Source: Kaistella yonginensis
GTDB lineage: Bacteria; Bacteroidota; Bacteroidia; Flavobacteriales; Weeksellaceae
Length of the DNA stretch: 64,000 nt
NCBI RefSeq assembly: GCF_030409525.1
Contig: NZ_JAUFQB010000017.1
Span: 1 to 64,000 of the forward strand
Direction of reading: 5' to 3'
Part shown: one piece after another, positions 36,759 to 45,418 of the stretch
Numbering within the stretch: the stretch's first letter is position 1
Layout: each line of letters opens with the position of its first letter
The notes under the pieces: generated by a model
Database searches by the model: none
Told to the model about the DNA's origin: nothing
What the model saw: the letters and a program-made list of their open reading frames with translations, nothing else
Made by a program: the position numbers and the translations under genes

Positions 36759-37298
36759 TTAATCATGTTCCACCCAAATCAATTCATCGGTATTGTAGCC
36801 GATACTTTTAGCCTTTGCTAAAAACCGCTCTTTGTATTCAGCTGGTATTTTTTTCTCTCGGGAAAGAATCCATAAGTAATCCAGATTATTGCCAGCAACC
36901 AAGGCGTAGTTGTAATCATCATCGATATCGATTACGTTGTAGCCCGACCAAATCGGTTTAAAAAAAGACACTTTCAAGCGCGCACTATTTTTACTTTCAA
37001 CAAATTTGGCTTCACCGATGCTTTGCTTCCATTCATTTTTCACGTAATCATATCCTTTGTTGTCAACGTTGATATTGCCATTGTTTTTTGGGGAATAGGT
37101 AGCAGTTACATTATTTAAGTTTTTTTCAAAACGGAAATCAAAACGGGCGATCTCATACCATGTTCCCAAATATTTTTCAGAATCAAAATTTTGTACGGCA
37201 GTTGCGCCTTTGGGAATTCCGACCGAGCAAGAACTGAGAAAGGTGAGCGCAAAAATCCCTATTGCTAGAGGAATTGTTATTTTGTTTAGATTTTTCAT
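36759..37298 (-). CDS. Lipocalin family outer-membrane lipoprotein (Blc-like)
   Basis: 179 residues: lipoprotein signal with LSSC (Cys24) and lipocalin domain with the key motif YLGTWYEIARFDFRFEK, then strands such as LKVSFFKPIWSGYNVIDID, YALVAGNN and LWILSREKKIP. Bacterial lipocalins bind fatty acids or lysophospholipids and help in envelope stress. The next gene upstream is an FAD oxidoreductase only 11 bp away, suggesting cotranscription. Confidence 0.9.
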   Translation of the reverse strand: MKNLNKITIPLAIGIFALTFLSSCSVGIPKGATAVQNFDSEKYLGTWYEIARFDFRFEKNLNNVTATYSPKNNGNINVDNKGYDYVKNEWKQSIGEAKFVESKNSARLKVSFFKPIWSGYNVIDIDDDYNYALVAGNNLDYLWILSREKKIPAEYKERFLAKAKSIGYNTDELIWVEHD

Positions 37299-37309
37299 AC
37301 TGTAATTTT

Positions 37310-38515
37310 TTAACGACCAAATTTAAAATATTCCGTCAAGTGATGTTTTTTATTTTTGAGATAAGCGGCTGTCATTTCCATACCCGTTACGGAAAAAGTG
37401 ATGCCATTTCCACCAAAACCGAGAACGAAATAAGAGTTTTTAAATTTTTTATGTTCGCCAATGTAGGGCAAACCATCTTTCGTTTCTCCAAAAGTTCCAG
37501 CCCAAACAAAATCGGTATAAAACGGTTGCGAAGGTAAAACTTTATTATAGGCTTTGATAATTTTCTTTTCTTTTTGATTTAAAAGCTGATCGCGTTTTTC
37601 GGGATCTTGAAAATCTTCATCACCACCACCCATCAAAATTCTGTTATCATCGGTACTGCGCAGATAGAGATACGGTTCATCTGTATTCCAGAAAAGGGTA
37701 TTTGAAAAGTTTTTATGGGTAATTTGATCCTGTTCAGAAACCATCGCAAAAGTACTTTTCAGCTGAACGAAGTTTTCATTAATAAGATTTTTACTCTCGT
37801 AACCGATACAGTAAATAATTTTATCCGCCTTGATTGTAAAACCACTCGCCAACAGTACTTCATTAAAATCAGGATGATATTTCACTGATTTCATTTCCGT
37901 TTTATCGAAGATCTTTAAACCTTTCTTTGCATTGAATTCCAAGAGCTCATGCGCGAGATTAAAAGCATCGACACTCGCCCCTTGTTTAGACCATATTGCA
38001 CCGTAGGTTTTTTGTAAGTGGTACTTTTTTTCAACGTGTTTTGGCTCCAACCATATCACCTCCAAGCCCGCTTTTTTTCTAGCAGCATATTCTTTTTTTA
38101 ACCAAGAAACATCTTTTTTCTTGGAGGCGAAATAAAGGGAATCTTTCCGCTGAAAACCTGCTTTTGATTTTATTTTTTTTGAAATTTTTTCGAGTTGATC
38201 AATCGAATCAGAGCAAGCTCTATAACTGGCAATTGCCCCTTCTGCGCCAACTTGTTGTTTGAGTTTATAGAGTGGTACATCAATTTCATATTGCAACATG
38301 GATGTTGTGGCGGAAGTACTTCCGTTGCAGATTTCTCTTTTATCGATTAAAATGGTTTTGTAACCTTCTGCCAGCATTTGGTGCGCAATGAGACTTCCAG
38401 TAATTCCAGCACCGATGATAAGGACTTCACATTGTTCATTTTGTTTAAGAGATGGATAGGATGATAGCAAGCCATTCTTGACCAACCAAAAAGGTTCATT
38501 TGATTTTAAATCCAT
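37310..38515 (-). CDS. FAD-dependent oxidoreductase (DAO/PuuB-like)
   Basis: 401 residues from the ATG at 38515; the 21 codons upstream to 38578 are Cys/Tyr/Phe-rich and unlike a protein start. Rossmann motif CEVLIIGAGITGSLIAHQM, the DAO-family signature STSATTSMLQYEID and C-terminal VLGFGGNGITFSVTGMEM. Relatives oxidise D-amino acids, glycine or gamma-glutamylputrescine using FAD. Unlike many relatives it ends without a Rieske domain. Substrate unknown; sits directly upstream of the lipocalin. Confidence 0.85.
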   Translation of the reverse strand: MDLKSNEPFWLVKNGLLSSYPSLKQNEQCEVLIIGAGITGSLIAHQMLAEGYKTILIDKREICNGSTSATTSMLQYEIDVPLYKLKQQVGAEGAIASYRACSDSIDQLEKISKKIKSKAGFQRKDSLYFASKKKDVSWLKKEYAARKKAGLEVIWLEPKHVEKKYHLQKTYGAIWSKQGASVDAFNLAHELLEFNAKKGLKIFDKTEMKSVKYHPDFNEVLLASGFTIKADKIIYCIGYESKNLINENFVQLKSTFAMVSEQDQITHKNFSNTLFWNTDEPYLYLRSTDDNRILMGGGDEDFQDPEKRDQLLNQKEKKIIKAYNKVLPSQPFYTDFVWAGTFGETKDGLPYIGEHKKFKNSYFVLGFGGNGITFSVTGMEMTAAYLKNKKHHLTEYFKFGR

Positions 38516-38741
38516 GGAATACAATTTTGAGCAATAAAAACAAAAACCACGCCGCAGTATTAAATCAGCAACATACACTGGGTTATTTTACCGAATATTA
38601 TTATTTAAGAAAACTTTAACGTATTAAAATACGATTTTGGTAATTATGGTTTGTTTTATGAATTTAATTGAACATCTTAAAAAAATAGGTTTTCACTCGT
38701 TCTAAATGAATCTATTTAAAATCATTATTAAAAATAAAAAT

Positions 38742-39248
38742 ATGTCTACCGAAAATTTAACCCAAAAAGAAGCGATTGAAACTTTAAAAAAACTTTCTGA
38801 AAGTGCCAGAATCTGTATGTTTTGTACGGATTTAAATGAGCTTCCCAATTCTTCCCGACCGATGAGCCTCAAAGAAACCGATCAAGACGGAAATTTATGG
38901 TTCATCAGCAGTGATCAAAGCCACAAAAACTTTGACATTAAAGAAGACAACCGCGTTCAACTTTATTTTATGAACAACAGTGATTCAGAATATCTTTCGA
39001 TTTTAGGAAGAGCATTCATTTATAAAGACAAAGCCACCATCGAAGAAAAATGGAGTATCATGGCCAATGCATGGTTTGATGGTAAAGACGATCCGAACGT
39101 ATCTATCATTCGGGTTACTCCAGAAGAAACCTATTATTGGGAACCTAAAGTTGGCAAATTTGTGTCGATGCTTCATTTCGCTACCGCAGTAATTACGGGT
39201 TCAAAAACGGATAACGACGATGGAAGAGAAGGAAAATTACACGTATAA
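38742..39248 (+). CDS. Pyridoxamine 5'-phosphate oxidase family protein (general stress protein 26-like)
   Basis: 168 residues from the ATG at 38742; 12 codons further upstream are unlikely. Split-barrel flavin-binding fold: ARICMFCTDLNELPNSSRPM, GNLWFISSDQSHK, RVQLYFMNNSDSEYLSI and a C-terminal EETYYWEPKVGKFVSML. Such proteins bind FMN/FAD or F420-like cofactors. Followed by dps on the same strand after 34 bp; a stress-defence pair is plausible. Confidence 0.82.
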   Translation: MSTENLTQKEAIETLKKLSESARICMFCTDLNELPNSSRPMSLKETDQDGNLWFISSDQSHKNFDIKEDNRVQLYFMNNSDSEYLSILGRAFIYKDKATIEEKWSIMANAWFDGKDDPNVSIIRVTPEETYYWEPKVGKFVSMLHFATAVITGSKTDNDDGREGKLHV

Positions 39249-39282
39249 TCATCATTAATATTAACTCATTAAAATTTAAATT

Positions 39283-39762
39283 ATGAAACCAGACTTAGGA
39301 ATTACACAAAAAAACTTAACTGCAGTACACAAAATTTTAAATAAAGTTTTGGCCGATGGAAATGTGCTTTATATTAAATTAAGAAAATTTCATTGGAATT
39401 TATCCGGTGACAATTTTATGGAATTGCACTTATTATTTGAAGACCAATATGATGCTGTGGCAGAGGCCGTAGATGAAGTTGCAGAACGAATTGCAACCTT
39501 AGGCGGAATTGCAATTGGGACCACTTCTGAATTTTCAAAAGAATCGCAGCTGAAAGAAACACCGGGGAAAGTTCCTGATACGCAAGGAATGCTCAAAGAA
39601 TTGGTGGCTGACCACGAAACCATCGTGAAATCATTGCGGGATAATTTAGACAAGGTTGAAGAAGATCACAATGATGCTGGTACCGCTGATTTCTTAAATG
39701 GATTAATGCAGGAACACGAAAAAATGGCTTGGAAATTGAGAAAATATTTCAAAGAGTCTTAA
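39283..39762 (+). CDS. dps: Dps family ferritin-like DNA-protection protein
   Basis: 159 residues. The dimer-interface ferroxidase site is complete: H37 (in KFHWNL), H49, D64 and E68, with the same spacing as in Listeria Dps. Forms a 12-mer that stores iron and detoxifies hydrogen peroxide. The N-terminal tail is short with few Lys, so DNA binding is uncertain. Ends with a strong terminator; the flavin-binding stress protein is upstream. Confidence 0.93.
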   Translation: MKPDLGITQKNLTAVHKILNKVLADGNVLYIKLRKFHWNLSGDNFMELHLLFEDQYDAVAEAVDEVAERIATLGGIAIGTTSEFSKESQLKETPGKVPDTQGMLKELVADHETIVKSLRDNLDKVEEDHNDAGTADFLNGLMQEHEKMAWKLRKYFKES

Positions 39763-39784
39763 TTTTCATCTTGATTTGGAGATA

Positions 39785-39822
39785 AAAAAAGTACAGCTGA
39801 AAAACCAGCTGTACTTTTTTAT
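39785..39822. terminator. Bidirectional terminator after dps
   Basis: AAAAAAGTACAGCTG pairs perfectly with CAGCTGTACTTTTTT (15 bp, 6-nt loop). It also faces the convergent T9SS gene at 39851. Confidence 0.9.
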
Positions 39823-39850
39823 AAAGGATTGATTTTTTTTCAGTTAACCA

Positions 39851-41143
39851 TTAGTTCTTAATTATTTTTATTGTTTGAGCTCCTTTATTTGTTTGCACTT
39901 TTAGAATATAAAGACCTTTGCTCACTTGTGAAAGATCAATTTGGTTGTTTACAACGTGTTTTGATGCAAACACCAATTGACCGGTTGTACTGAACAATTC
40001 TGCAGATTCAACTTTCGCTAAAGTCTTAATCGTTACGATATCTTTTACTGGGTTTGGATACACGCTGAATTTGTCTGAAGCAACAACTTGCTGTGTAGCC
40101 AACTGCGCTCCAGGAAGCTTAATTAAAAAACCTTTCGCATCGCTTTCTGCATAATTAGCACCGATACCACCTATATATTTTCCATCTGGTGAAATACCTG
40201 TAGGAATAGCGAGTGTAATTCCTAAATCATCAAAACCTAAGGTGTCCACATAATCATTCAAATTAACTTTTCCACCTTCTTTTGTCCAAATAAAACCTTC
40301 GCCCATCAAAATACTTTGCGTAGGATCAAAAGATAATCCTAGAGCCACTTTACCATCATCAGAAATGGCAGACATGCTGGTAATAAAATCAGAATTATCG
40401 CTGCTTAAAAATATGGTTCCATCTGTTTCATTCCAGATATAACCTTCCCCTGTAGAATTTTTTATTCCAACAACGGTTTTTCCATCAGCACTTATCGCAG
40501 AGGCTGCTCCCAAGATGTTTCCATCATTATCTCTAAGAAGTTGCTGCACGCCATTTTTCCAAATCGCACCTTGGCGGACCCCATTGCTGGCATCCTGCCA
40601 TCCTGCAATTACAGAACCGTCTGCGCTCACCGCATCAGCTCGTGAACTTCTGGTGGGAACGGTACTCCCCAAACCTGCAATTGGCAGACCTTCTTTCCAG
40701 TAAACCCCTTCACCTTTTGACGCAGTATTCCAAGAAAATCCAACGATGCTTTTTCCGTCAGAAGACATTCCCCAAGCCGAAGAAGTATCTGCTCCAGAAG
40801 AAACGCCCAGATGGCCTAGAAATTTAAAATTTCCGCTCGCGACGTCATATAAAACTGCTTCTTCTTTGTTATTATTAGTAGGATTAGGGATTGCCATAGA
40901 AATTACAGCACCGTCAGCTGAAATATTGGCATTTCCGGAAACGCCATTCTCTCCAGACTCTGCAATGATCATCCCACTATTCGCCTCAGACCACATAAAA
41001 AAAGCACTTCCGTATACATTACCAACAGCAACTCCATAATTAGACACATCGGTAACTTGAACATAACTGCCAAGATCTGTTACTTGAGCCTTCAACAAGG
41101 TCAACGTACAAACTCCAAGGGCAAGGGTGTAAAATTTCTTCAT
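39851..41143 (-). CDS. T9SS-secreted protein with HAF/beta-propeller-like repeats
   Basis: 430 residues from the ATG at 41143. Signal peptide MKKFYTLALGVCTLTLLKAQ; a repeat region with six units containing S-x-DG-K/x near residues 75, 127, 173, 218, 261 and 318 (e.g. SADGSVIAGW, SADGKTVVGI, SPDGKYIGGI), each followed by a W/F-containing strand such as GAIWKNG; then a T9SS type A domain (358-430, FSVYPNPVKDIVTIKT to QTIKIIKN). HAF repeat proteins are presumed propellers of unknown ligand; a secreted surface protein is expected. Confidence 0.85.
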   Translation of the reverse strand: MKKFYTLALGVCTLTLLKAQVTDLGSYVQVTDVSNYGVAVGNVYGSAFFMWSEANSGMIIAESGENGVSGNANISADGAVISMAIPNPTNNNKEEAVLYDVASGNFKFLGHLGVSSGADTSSAWGMSSDGKSIVGFSWNTASKGEGVYWKEGLPIAGLGSTVPTRSSRADAVSADGSVIAGWQDASNGVRQGAIWKNGVQQLLRDNDGNILGAASAISADGKTVVGIKNSTGEGYIWNETDGTIFLSSDNSDFITSMSAISDDGKVALGLSFDPTQSILMGEGFIWTKEGGKVNLNDYVDTLGFDDLGITLAIPTGISPDGKYIGGIGANYAESDAKGFLIKLPGAQLATQQVVASDKFSVYPNPVKDIVTIKTLAKVESAELFSTTGQLVFASKHVVNNQIDLSQVSKGLYILKVQTNKGAQTIKIIKN

Positions 41144-41570
41144 AATATTTATAATTTCATTTTTAATTAAATACAAACATCGTTTATCCTACCCTTTAAA
41201 AGAAGAAATAGGCTTGCAGAATTCATGAATATAGAAAATTATAAAAACGTAACAATCACTTAATTTGAAACTTACGAATAGTACAGTAGGTGTATTTAAA
41301 GAATTACGATTAAGAAAGCAGGCACTTAAGATTAGATTTACATTCTGATTGGAAGGCAAATATTTGAAATAAAGGTTAAAATGATGCGAATCCCCAGCAT
41401 CAAATACCTGTGAAAAAACTTTAATTTTAAGAGTCTGTTTAAAATTTATCAAAATTTTCTATCCATTAGGAATTGGTTAAAAAAAACATTCTTCAACCAA
41501 ATTTAATTAGCCACTAAGAATAAAAAGAATGCAGAATTACGTAGACTGAAATTTGAAAACTCTTGAATTA
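41144..41570. other. Intergenic stretch without recognisable gene
   Basis: AT-rich DNA between the T9SS gene and the dienelactone-hydrolase-like gene. An 87-codon frame on the minus strand (41189-41452) has the composition of spurious translation and no family resemblance. I see no RNA gene or repeat. Confidence 0.5.
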
Positions 41571-41607
41571 AAAATTCCCTTCCAAAAAATGAAAGGGAAT
41601 TTTTAAT
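41571..41607 (-). terminator. Terminator of the dienelactone-hydrolase-like lipoprotein gene
   Basis: AAAATTCCCTT pairs with AAGGGAATTTT (11 bp), with A/T runs on both sides, 14 bp past the stop. Confidence 0.8.
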
Positions 41608-41620
41608 ATTTTATAAAATT

Positions 41621-42451
41621 TTATTTAAAAATTTTGGCTAAAAAAACCTTCATATCCTCCCAGGATTTCTCATCGGCTTCTTTATTATAGGCTACTTTCA
41701 AATTAAATTTTTTGCCAATTGCGGTTGCTTCGGGATTCGTAAATGAATGCAGGGCGTTGGGATAATCGATGAATTGGTAGTCTATTTTAGCAGAATCCAT
41801 TTGCTTTTTGAAGGCAGCAATCTCGTCCGCAGGCACAAAACTGTCGGCTTGTCCGTTGCAGACCAGTATTTTCACCTTATTATTTCTAGGCTTAATTCCG
41901 GTCATTAAATTTCCGTGGAAAGACACTACGCCTTTTAAATCATCTTCCAAGCGCGCCATATTCAAAGCTTGCGCCCCACCGAAGCAAAATCCAATCGCTG
42001 CAATCTTACCAGAGTCTGCATCCTCATAATTAAAAACCTGTCTCTTGGCAAGGTCAAACGCCAATTTGGCATTCACTGGAATTTTATAAAATAGCGAGGA
42101 AACTTTAGCGGCTTCCTCTGGATTATCGATGGTTTTACCTTCTCCATAATAATCAACTGCCACCGCAAAATAGCCTAACTCTGCTAATTTTTCGGCCCGC
42201 TCTTTTACAAAATCGGTTACTCCCCACCATTCTGGTAAAACCATGACCACTGGTTTTGCAATGCCATTTTCCTGATAAGCGATAAAAGATTTATGTGTTC
42301 TTCCATCGATATTATAACTAATAATTTCTGTTTTAATCGGACCCGAACTTGTTGACTGAGTCCCAGACACTGTTTGTTCATTTTTTCCTTCCTGACAAGA
42401 GAAAGCAAAGAGTAACAGCAACGAAACAAATGCTATTTTAATAATTTTCAT
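41621..42451 (-). CDS. Dienelactone hydrolase family lipoprotein
   Basis: 276 residues: lipoprotein signal (LLLLFAFSC, Cys19) and a DLH alpha/beta fold with VLPEWWGVTDF, the nucleophile elbow GFCFGG with Cys156 (Cys, as in true DLHs), D203 in NGQADSFVP and H235 in ALHSFTNP. Catalytic triad C-D-H is intact. The lipid anchor places it on the periplasmic face or outer membrane, unusual for DLHs that act on cytosolic lactones. Substrate unknown. Confidence 0.88.
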   Translation of the reverse strand: MKIIKIAFVSLLLLFAFSCQEGKNEQTVSGTQSTSSGPIKTEIISYNIDGRTHKSFIAYQENGIAKPVVMVLPEWWGVTDFVKERAEKLAELGYFAVAVDYYGEGKTIDNPEEAAKVSSLFYKIPVNAKLAFDLAKRQVFNYEDADSGKIAAIGFCFGGAQALNMARLEDDLKGVVSFHGNLMTGIKPRNNKVKILVCNGQADSFVPADEIAAFKKQMDSAKIDYQFIDYPNALHSFTNPEATAIGKKFNLKVAYNKEADEKSWEDMKVFLAKIFK

Positions 42452-42695
42452 AAGAATTTAATTTTATATCCGTTTATATTCAAATTTCAAATGCAGCAGT
42501 CACAAAGATTGGGTACGATCCTGATGCAACTACTCTATTAGGGATTTCACTTCGAAAATTTCGCAATGAAATGACCATGATGGCTAATTACGGACATTCA
42601 AATAATTTTTAAAGATAAGAATTTCTCCTACGGGCTTATTAAAAAAAGCAATGAAATCCCCATGTTTTTTTGGTTATTTAAAATGTCTTTTGCTT

Positions 42696-43562
42696 TCAAT
42701 GAATATGTTTCTCTGCATGATAAGAACTTCTTACCAGCGGTGAACTCTCTACATGGCGAAAGCCCAGGCTGCGTGCAAAATCACCGAATTCATTAAACTC
42801 TTCGGGCGTAACGAACTTTTTTACGGGCAGATGTTTCTTGGTGGGTTGTAAATATTGACCGATGGTGATCACATCCACATTGGCTTTTCTAATATCTTCA
42901 ATCGTTTGGAAAACCTCTGCATTTTCTTCCCCTAAACCAAGCATTAAGCCCGTTTTCGTACGATTTTGTCCGGCTTCTTTTAGGTAACGGAGAACGTCTA
43001 AACTGCGCTCGTATTTTGCCTGGATTCTCACTTCTCTGGTTAATCTTTTAACAGTTTCCATATTATGGGAAATAACTTCTGGAGAAACTTCAATCAAGCG
43101 ATCGATATGTTTGGTAATTCCCTGAAAATCTGGAATCAAAGTCTCCATGGTAGTTCCGGGAGAAATACGACGCACGGCATGTACGGTTTCTGCCCAAAGA
43201 ATAGAGCCCATATCTTTTAAATCATCGCGGTCCACGGAGGTTAAAACGGCATGTTTAATTTTCATTAATTTTATGGAGCGTGCAACTTTCTCTGGTTCGT
43301 CCCAATTAACCTCTAAAGGTTTCCCGGTTTTCACCCCGCAGAATCCGCAACTTCGGGTGCATATATTCCCCAGAATCATAAAGGTGGCCGTTCCCTCGCC
43401 CCAGCATTCGCCCATGTTTGGGCAGCTGCCACTTTGGCAAATGGTGTTTAATTTATATTTATCAACCAAGGTTCGCAGTTCACGATAGTTTTTTCCGGTC
43501 GGAAGTTTTACGCGAATCCATTTTGGTTTTTGAGTAATGGTATCAATGGGAGTTTCGTTCAT
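42696..43562 (-). CDS. lipA: Lipoyl synthase
   Basis: 288 residues, full-length LipA. Auxiliary cluster cysteines C42, C47 and C53 (CQSGSCPNMGEC) and radical-SAM cysteines C68, C72 and C75 (CTRSCGFC) are present, and the C-terminal RSSYHAE serine motif. It inserts two sulfurs into octanoyl groups of pyruvate and 2-oxoglutarate dehydrogenases. A textbook TTG-N20-TAAATTTG promoter lies just upstream. An ECF sigma gene follows upstream on the same strand. Confidence 0.97.
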   Translation of the reverse strand: MNETPIDTITQKPKWIRVKLPTGKNYRELRTLVDKYKLNTICQSGSCPNMGECWGEGTATFMILGNICTRSCGFCGVKTGKPLEVNWDEPEKVARSIKLMKIKHAVLTSVDRDDLKDMGSILWAETVHAVRRISPGTTMETLIPDFQGITKHIDRLIEVSPEVISHNMETVKRLTREVRIQAKYERSLDVLRYLKEAGQNRTKTGLMLGLGEENAEVFQTIEDIRKANVDVITIGQYLQPTKKHLPVKKFVTPEEFNEFGDFARSLGFRHVESSPLVRSSYHAEKHIH

Positions 43563-43578
43563 TTTTAAAAATAATAAG

Positions 43579-43609
43579 CAAATTTACAACTCTTTGGATG
43601 AAATTCCAA
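43579..43609 (-). promoter_or_regulatory. Promoter of lipA
   Basis: Minus-strand TTG, 20-nt spacer, TAAATTTG: a full match to the Bacteroidota vegetative consensus. The -7 box ends only 17 bp before the ATG, giving a very short leader. Confidence 0.65.
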
Positions 43610-43657
43610 TCCTGAATTAATTCTGGCAGAAATTTAAAGAAAGTGGAAATGTAGGTA

Positions 43658-44215
43658 TTAATCCTCGAATTCTTTATTTTTCAATAATTCAGCCAGGAGT
43701 TTCTTTGCACGCATAATTCTGACTTTCGTATTGGCGATGGTGATATTCTGTTCTTCGGCAATTTCTTTAATACTCTTCTCTTCAAAAAAACGAAGTTGAA
43801 TAATATCTTTATAATTCGCATCTAAACTTTCGATAATCGACAGGATCTGCTCTTCATCTTCTTCTGAAATAAGCAATTCTTCTGGAGAAAGTGCGAGGTG
43901 ATTTTTAAAACCATCGAAGTTATCTGTAGAGTCTTCACTTTCTCGCGATTTCTTGCGCCAATAATCAATAATTGTATTTTGAGCAATGGTAAGAATCCAG
44001 GTTTTAAATTGAAAATTAGGATCGAACAAATCTAATTTTGATAGTACCTTTGAAAAAATCGATACGGTGAGTTCATCAGCTGCGTGCTCATCTTGAACTT
44101 TCTTCATCACAAAACTAAAAACATCTACCCAAAACAAATTGATTAATTGGGTCTGCGCTTTTTGATTTTTATTTTGTGCAAAACTAATAAGGGTTAAAAG
44201 ATCTGTATTTTTCAT
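43658..44215 (-). CDS. ECF-type RNA polymerase sigma factor
   Basis: 185 residues from the ATG at 44215; the 17 extra upstream codons would begin upstream of a -7 box at 44223-44230. Sigma-2 region: AADELTVSIFSKVLSKLDLFDPNFQFKTW and NTIIDYWRKKSR (cited as segments KTWILTIAQNT and DYWRKKSR); sigma-4 region: LRFFEEKSIKEIAEEQNI and VRIMRAKKLL. The anti-sigma partner is not adjacent; a 98-residue gene is divergent. Target regulon unknown. Confidence 0.9.
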   Translation of the reverse strand: MKNTDLLTLISFAQNKNQKAQTQLINLFWVDVFSFVMKKVQDEHAADELTVSIFSKVLSKLDLFDPNFQFKTWILTIAQNTIIDYWRKKSRESEDSTDNFDGFKNHLALSPEELLISEEDEEQILSIIESLDANYKDIIQLRFFEEKSIKEIAEEQNITIANTKVRIMRAKKLLAELLKNKEFED

Positions 44216-44222
44216 AAAGAAA

Positions 44223-44253
44223 CAAAGATAAGGATTTGTAAAATTACCTTGAA
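44223..44253 (-). promoter_or_regulatory. Promoter of the ECF sigma gene
   Basis: TATCTTTG (exact -7) with TTC 20 nt upstream instead of TTG, on the minus strand, 7 bp before the chosen ATG. Confidence 0.45.
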
Positions 44254-44333
44254 CTGAAAACACCATAAAATTAGTTTGATAAATTTATTATAAAATCTTA
44301 TCTTGCAAGACAAAGTTTAAAAGAACAGGTATT

Positions 44334-44630
44334 ATGAAAACGAAAAAGAAATATAAAAAACAGGTTTTGAAATCATTAAAAAACTTAGCCAAAGTGGAAT
44401 ATGATTTATTAGAATCAATGACTAATCTAATGCTCTTGAAAGAATTTAAAGAAAATAAAATTGAGTTTAAAAAAGGAGATACGTTCTCTTTTGAAGACAA
44501 TATTTTTGACTACAGCGAAGATGAAAACATTAGAAACATGGCTAAACTACGCAAGAGAATAATGAGCACCATGCAGAGTTTGGTAGAAAACAGCGATTTT
44601 AAAGACAAAGAAATTGAGTTTTTAGCATAA
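44334..44630 (+). CDS. Small basic hypothetical protein
   Basis: 98 residues, very Lys/Glu-rich and predicted helical (MKTKKKYKKQVLKSLKNLAKVE as two segments MKTKKKYKKQV and LKNLAKVEYDLLES), no TM or signal. No family recognised. It is bounded by a good terminator, and its divergent neighbour is a sigma factor. Could be a small regulator; evidence is limited to an open frame with protein-like composition. Confidence 0.55.
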   Translation: MKTKKKYKKQVLKSLKNLAKVEYDLLESMTNLMLLKEFKENKIEFKKGDTFSFEDNIFDYSEDENIRNMAKLRKRIMSTMQSLVENSDFKDKEIEFLA

Positions 44631-44649
44631 GCTTTTTTAAAGACAAAAA

Positions 44650-44682
44650 AAAACGGTTTCAATAAAATTGAGACCGTTTTTT
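44650..44682. terminator. Bidirectional terminator between the small basic protein gene and the cbb3 operon
   Basis: A 14-bp stem, AAAACGGTTTCAAT with one wobble against ATTGAGACCGTTTT, loop 3 nt; T-runs on both strands. Confidence 0.85.
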
Positions 44683-44692
44683 AATTATTAGT

Positions 44693-45103
44693 TTATTCCA
44701 TTCCCGAGAAATAGGTGATCCCATAATAGGCACCCCAACCCACAAACAGGATGATGATAATCCAGATCCAGACCGGAATTGTTTGTGGTGTTTCACTTCC
44801 TTCGATCACGAAACTTTTCTGGTTACCCTTGTCGTAGGCGTTAATCATTAAGGGCAAAACACCATCGACAATATCATGTTCTTCGAGTCCTTCAACGCTT
44901 ATCGAAGGTCCATTTTTTACGGTAAAATTTATTTTTCTAATCCCTTCTCGCCCGGTGGGCGATTTGCTCACAATTCTCAACACATGTTCGCCGTCGGTTA
45001 ATTTCGAAGTATCAAAATCAAACACAATTGGAGTTTCTAATACGGCCAATGGTTTTACATCGTCATCAATAAAAAGGAAAACAGAGCTTCTATCTTTAGT
45101 CAT
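44693..45103 (-). CDS. Membrane-anchored Ig-like accessory protein of the cbb3 oxidase operon
   Basis: 136 residues: an N-terminal beta domain (about 1-95: VFDFDTSKLTDGEHVLRI, INFTVKNGPSISV) and one C-terminal TM helix (IPVWIWIIIILFVGWGAYYG). No CxxCH haem motif, although homologues are sometimes labelled cytochrome c. It is the last of four genes after ccoN-ccoO/P, with 19-bp spacing, so an oxidase assembly or docking role is likely but not shown. Confidence 0.65.
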   Translation of the reverse strand: MTKDRSSVFLFIDDDVKPLAVLETPIVFDFDTSKLTDGEHVLRIVSKSPTGREGIRKINFTVKNGPSISVEGLEEHDIVDGVLPLMINAYDKGNQKSFVIEGSETPQTIPVWIWIIIILFVGWGAYYGITYFSGME

Positions 45104-45122
45104 CTTTTAATTTTTTTCGGGA

Positions 45123-45383
45123 TTAATTTAAAATAGAATTCTTAATATGATCTTGATTTTTTTCTCCTGGTTTCACCAAATATTTCAGGGAATATACAAA
45201 AGTAAAAATAGTAAGTACAGCAATTACAGCTACAATAATCCAGTCGAAATCCCCACGTGGTCCTACTCCATGCGTGAAATCTCTAGTGACTTTCGGTTGC
45301 TGAAGTTTACAGGCATCGCAGGCGAAGGCCAAATTAACCATTAGTAAAAAGAAGACAATTGCGGTATTTTTAAAAGTGTTCAT
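45123..45383 (-). CDS. Small membrane protein with a CxxC motif in the cbb3 operon
   Basis: 86 residues: signal-like first helix (MNTFKNTAIVFFLLMVNLAFA), then CDACK (CxxC without His, so not haem), an exposed segment and a second TM helix (WIIVAVIAVLTIFTFVYSLKYLV). Situated between the oxidase cytochrome gene and the Ig-like gene. Possible copper or thiol role in oxidase assembly; no family named with confidence. Confidence 0.65.
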   Translation of the reverse strand: MNTFKNTAIVFFLLMVNLAFACDACKLQQPKVTRDFTHGVGPRGDFDWIIVAVIAVLTIFTFVYSLKYLVKPGEKNQDHIKNSILN

Positions 45384-45418
45384 CGCGATTATTTAAGATT
45401 ATTCAATATTAAAAAGCA

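Noticed and set aside
41189-41452. 87-codon frame on the minus strand between the T9SS gene and the dienelactone-hydrolase-like gene
   Set aside because: Phe/Asn/Ser-rich composition typical of AT-rich noncoding DNA, no promoter, no family resemblance.
42452-42695. Gap between the dienelactone-hydrolase-like gene and lipA as a possible gene remnant
   Set aside because: No frame longer than about 30 codons with protein-like composition could be followed.
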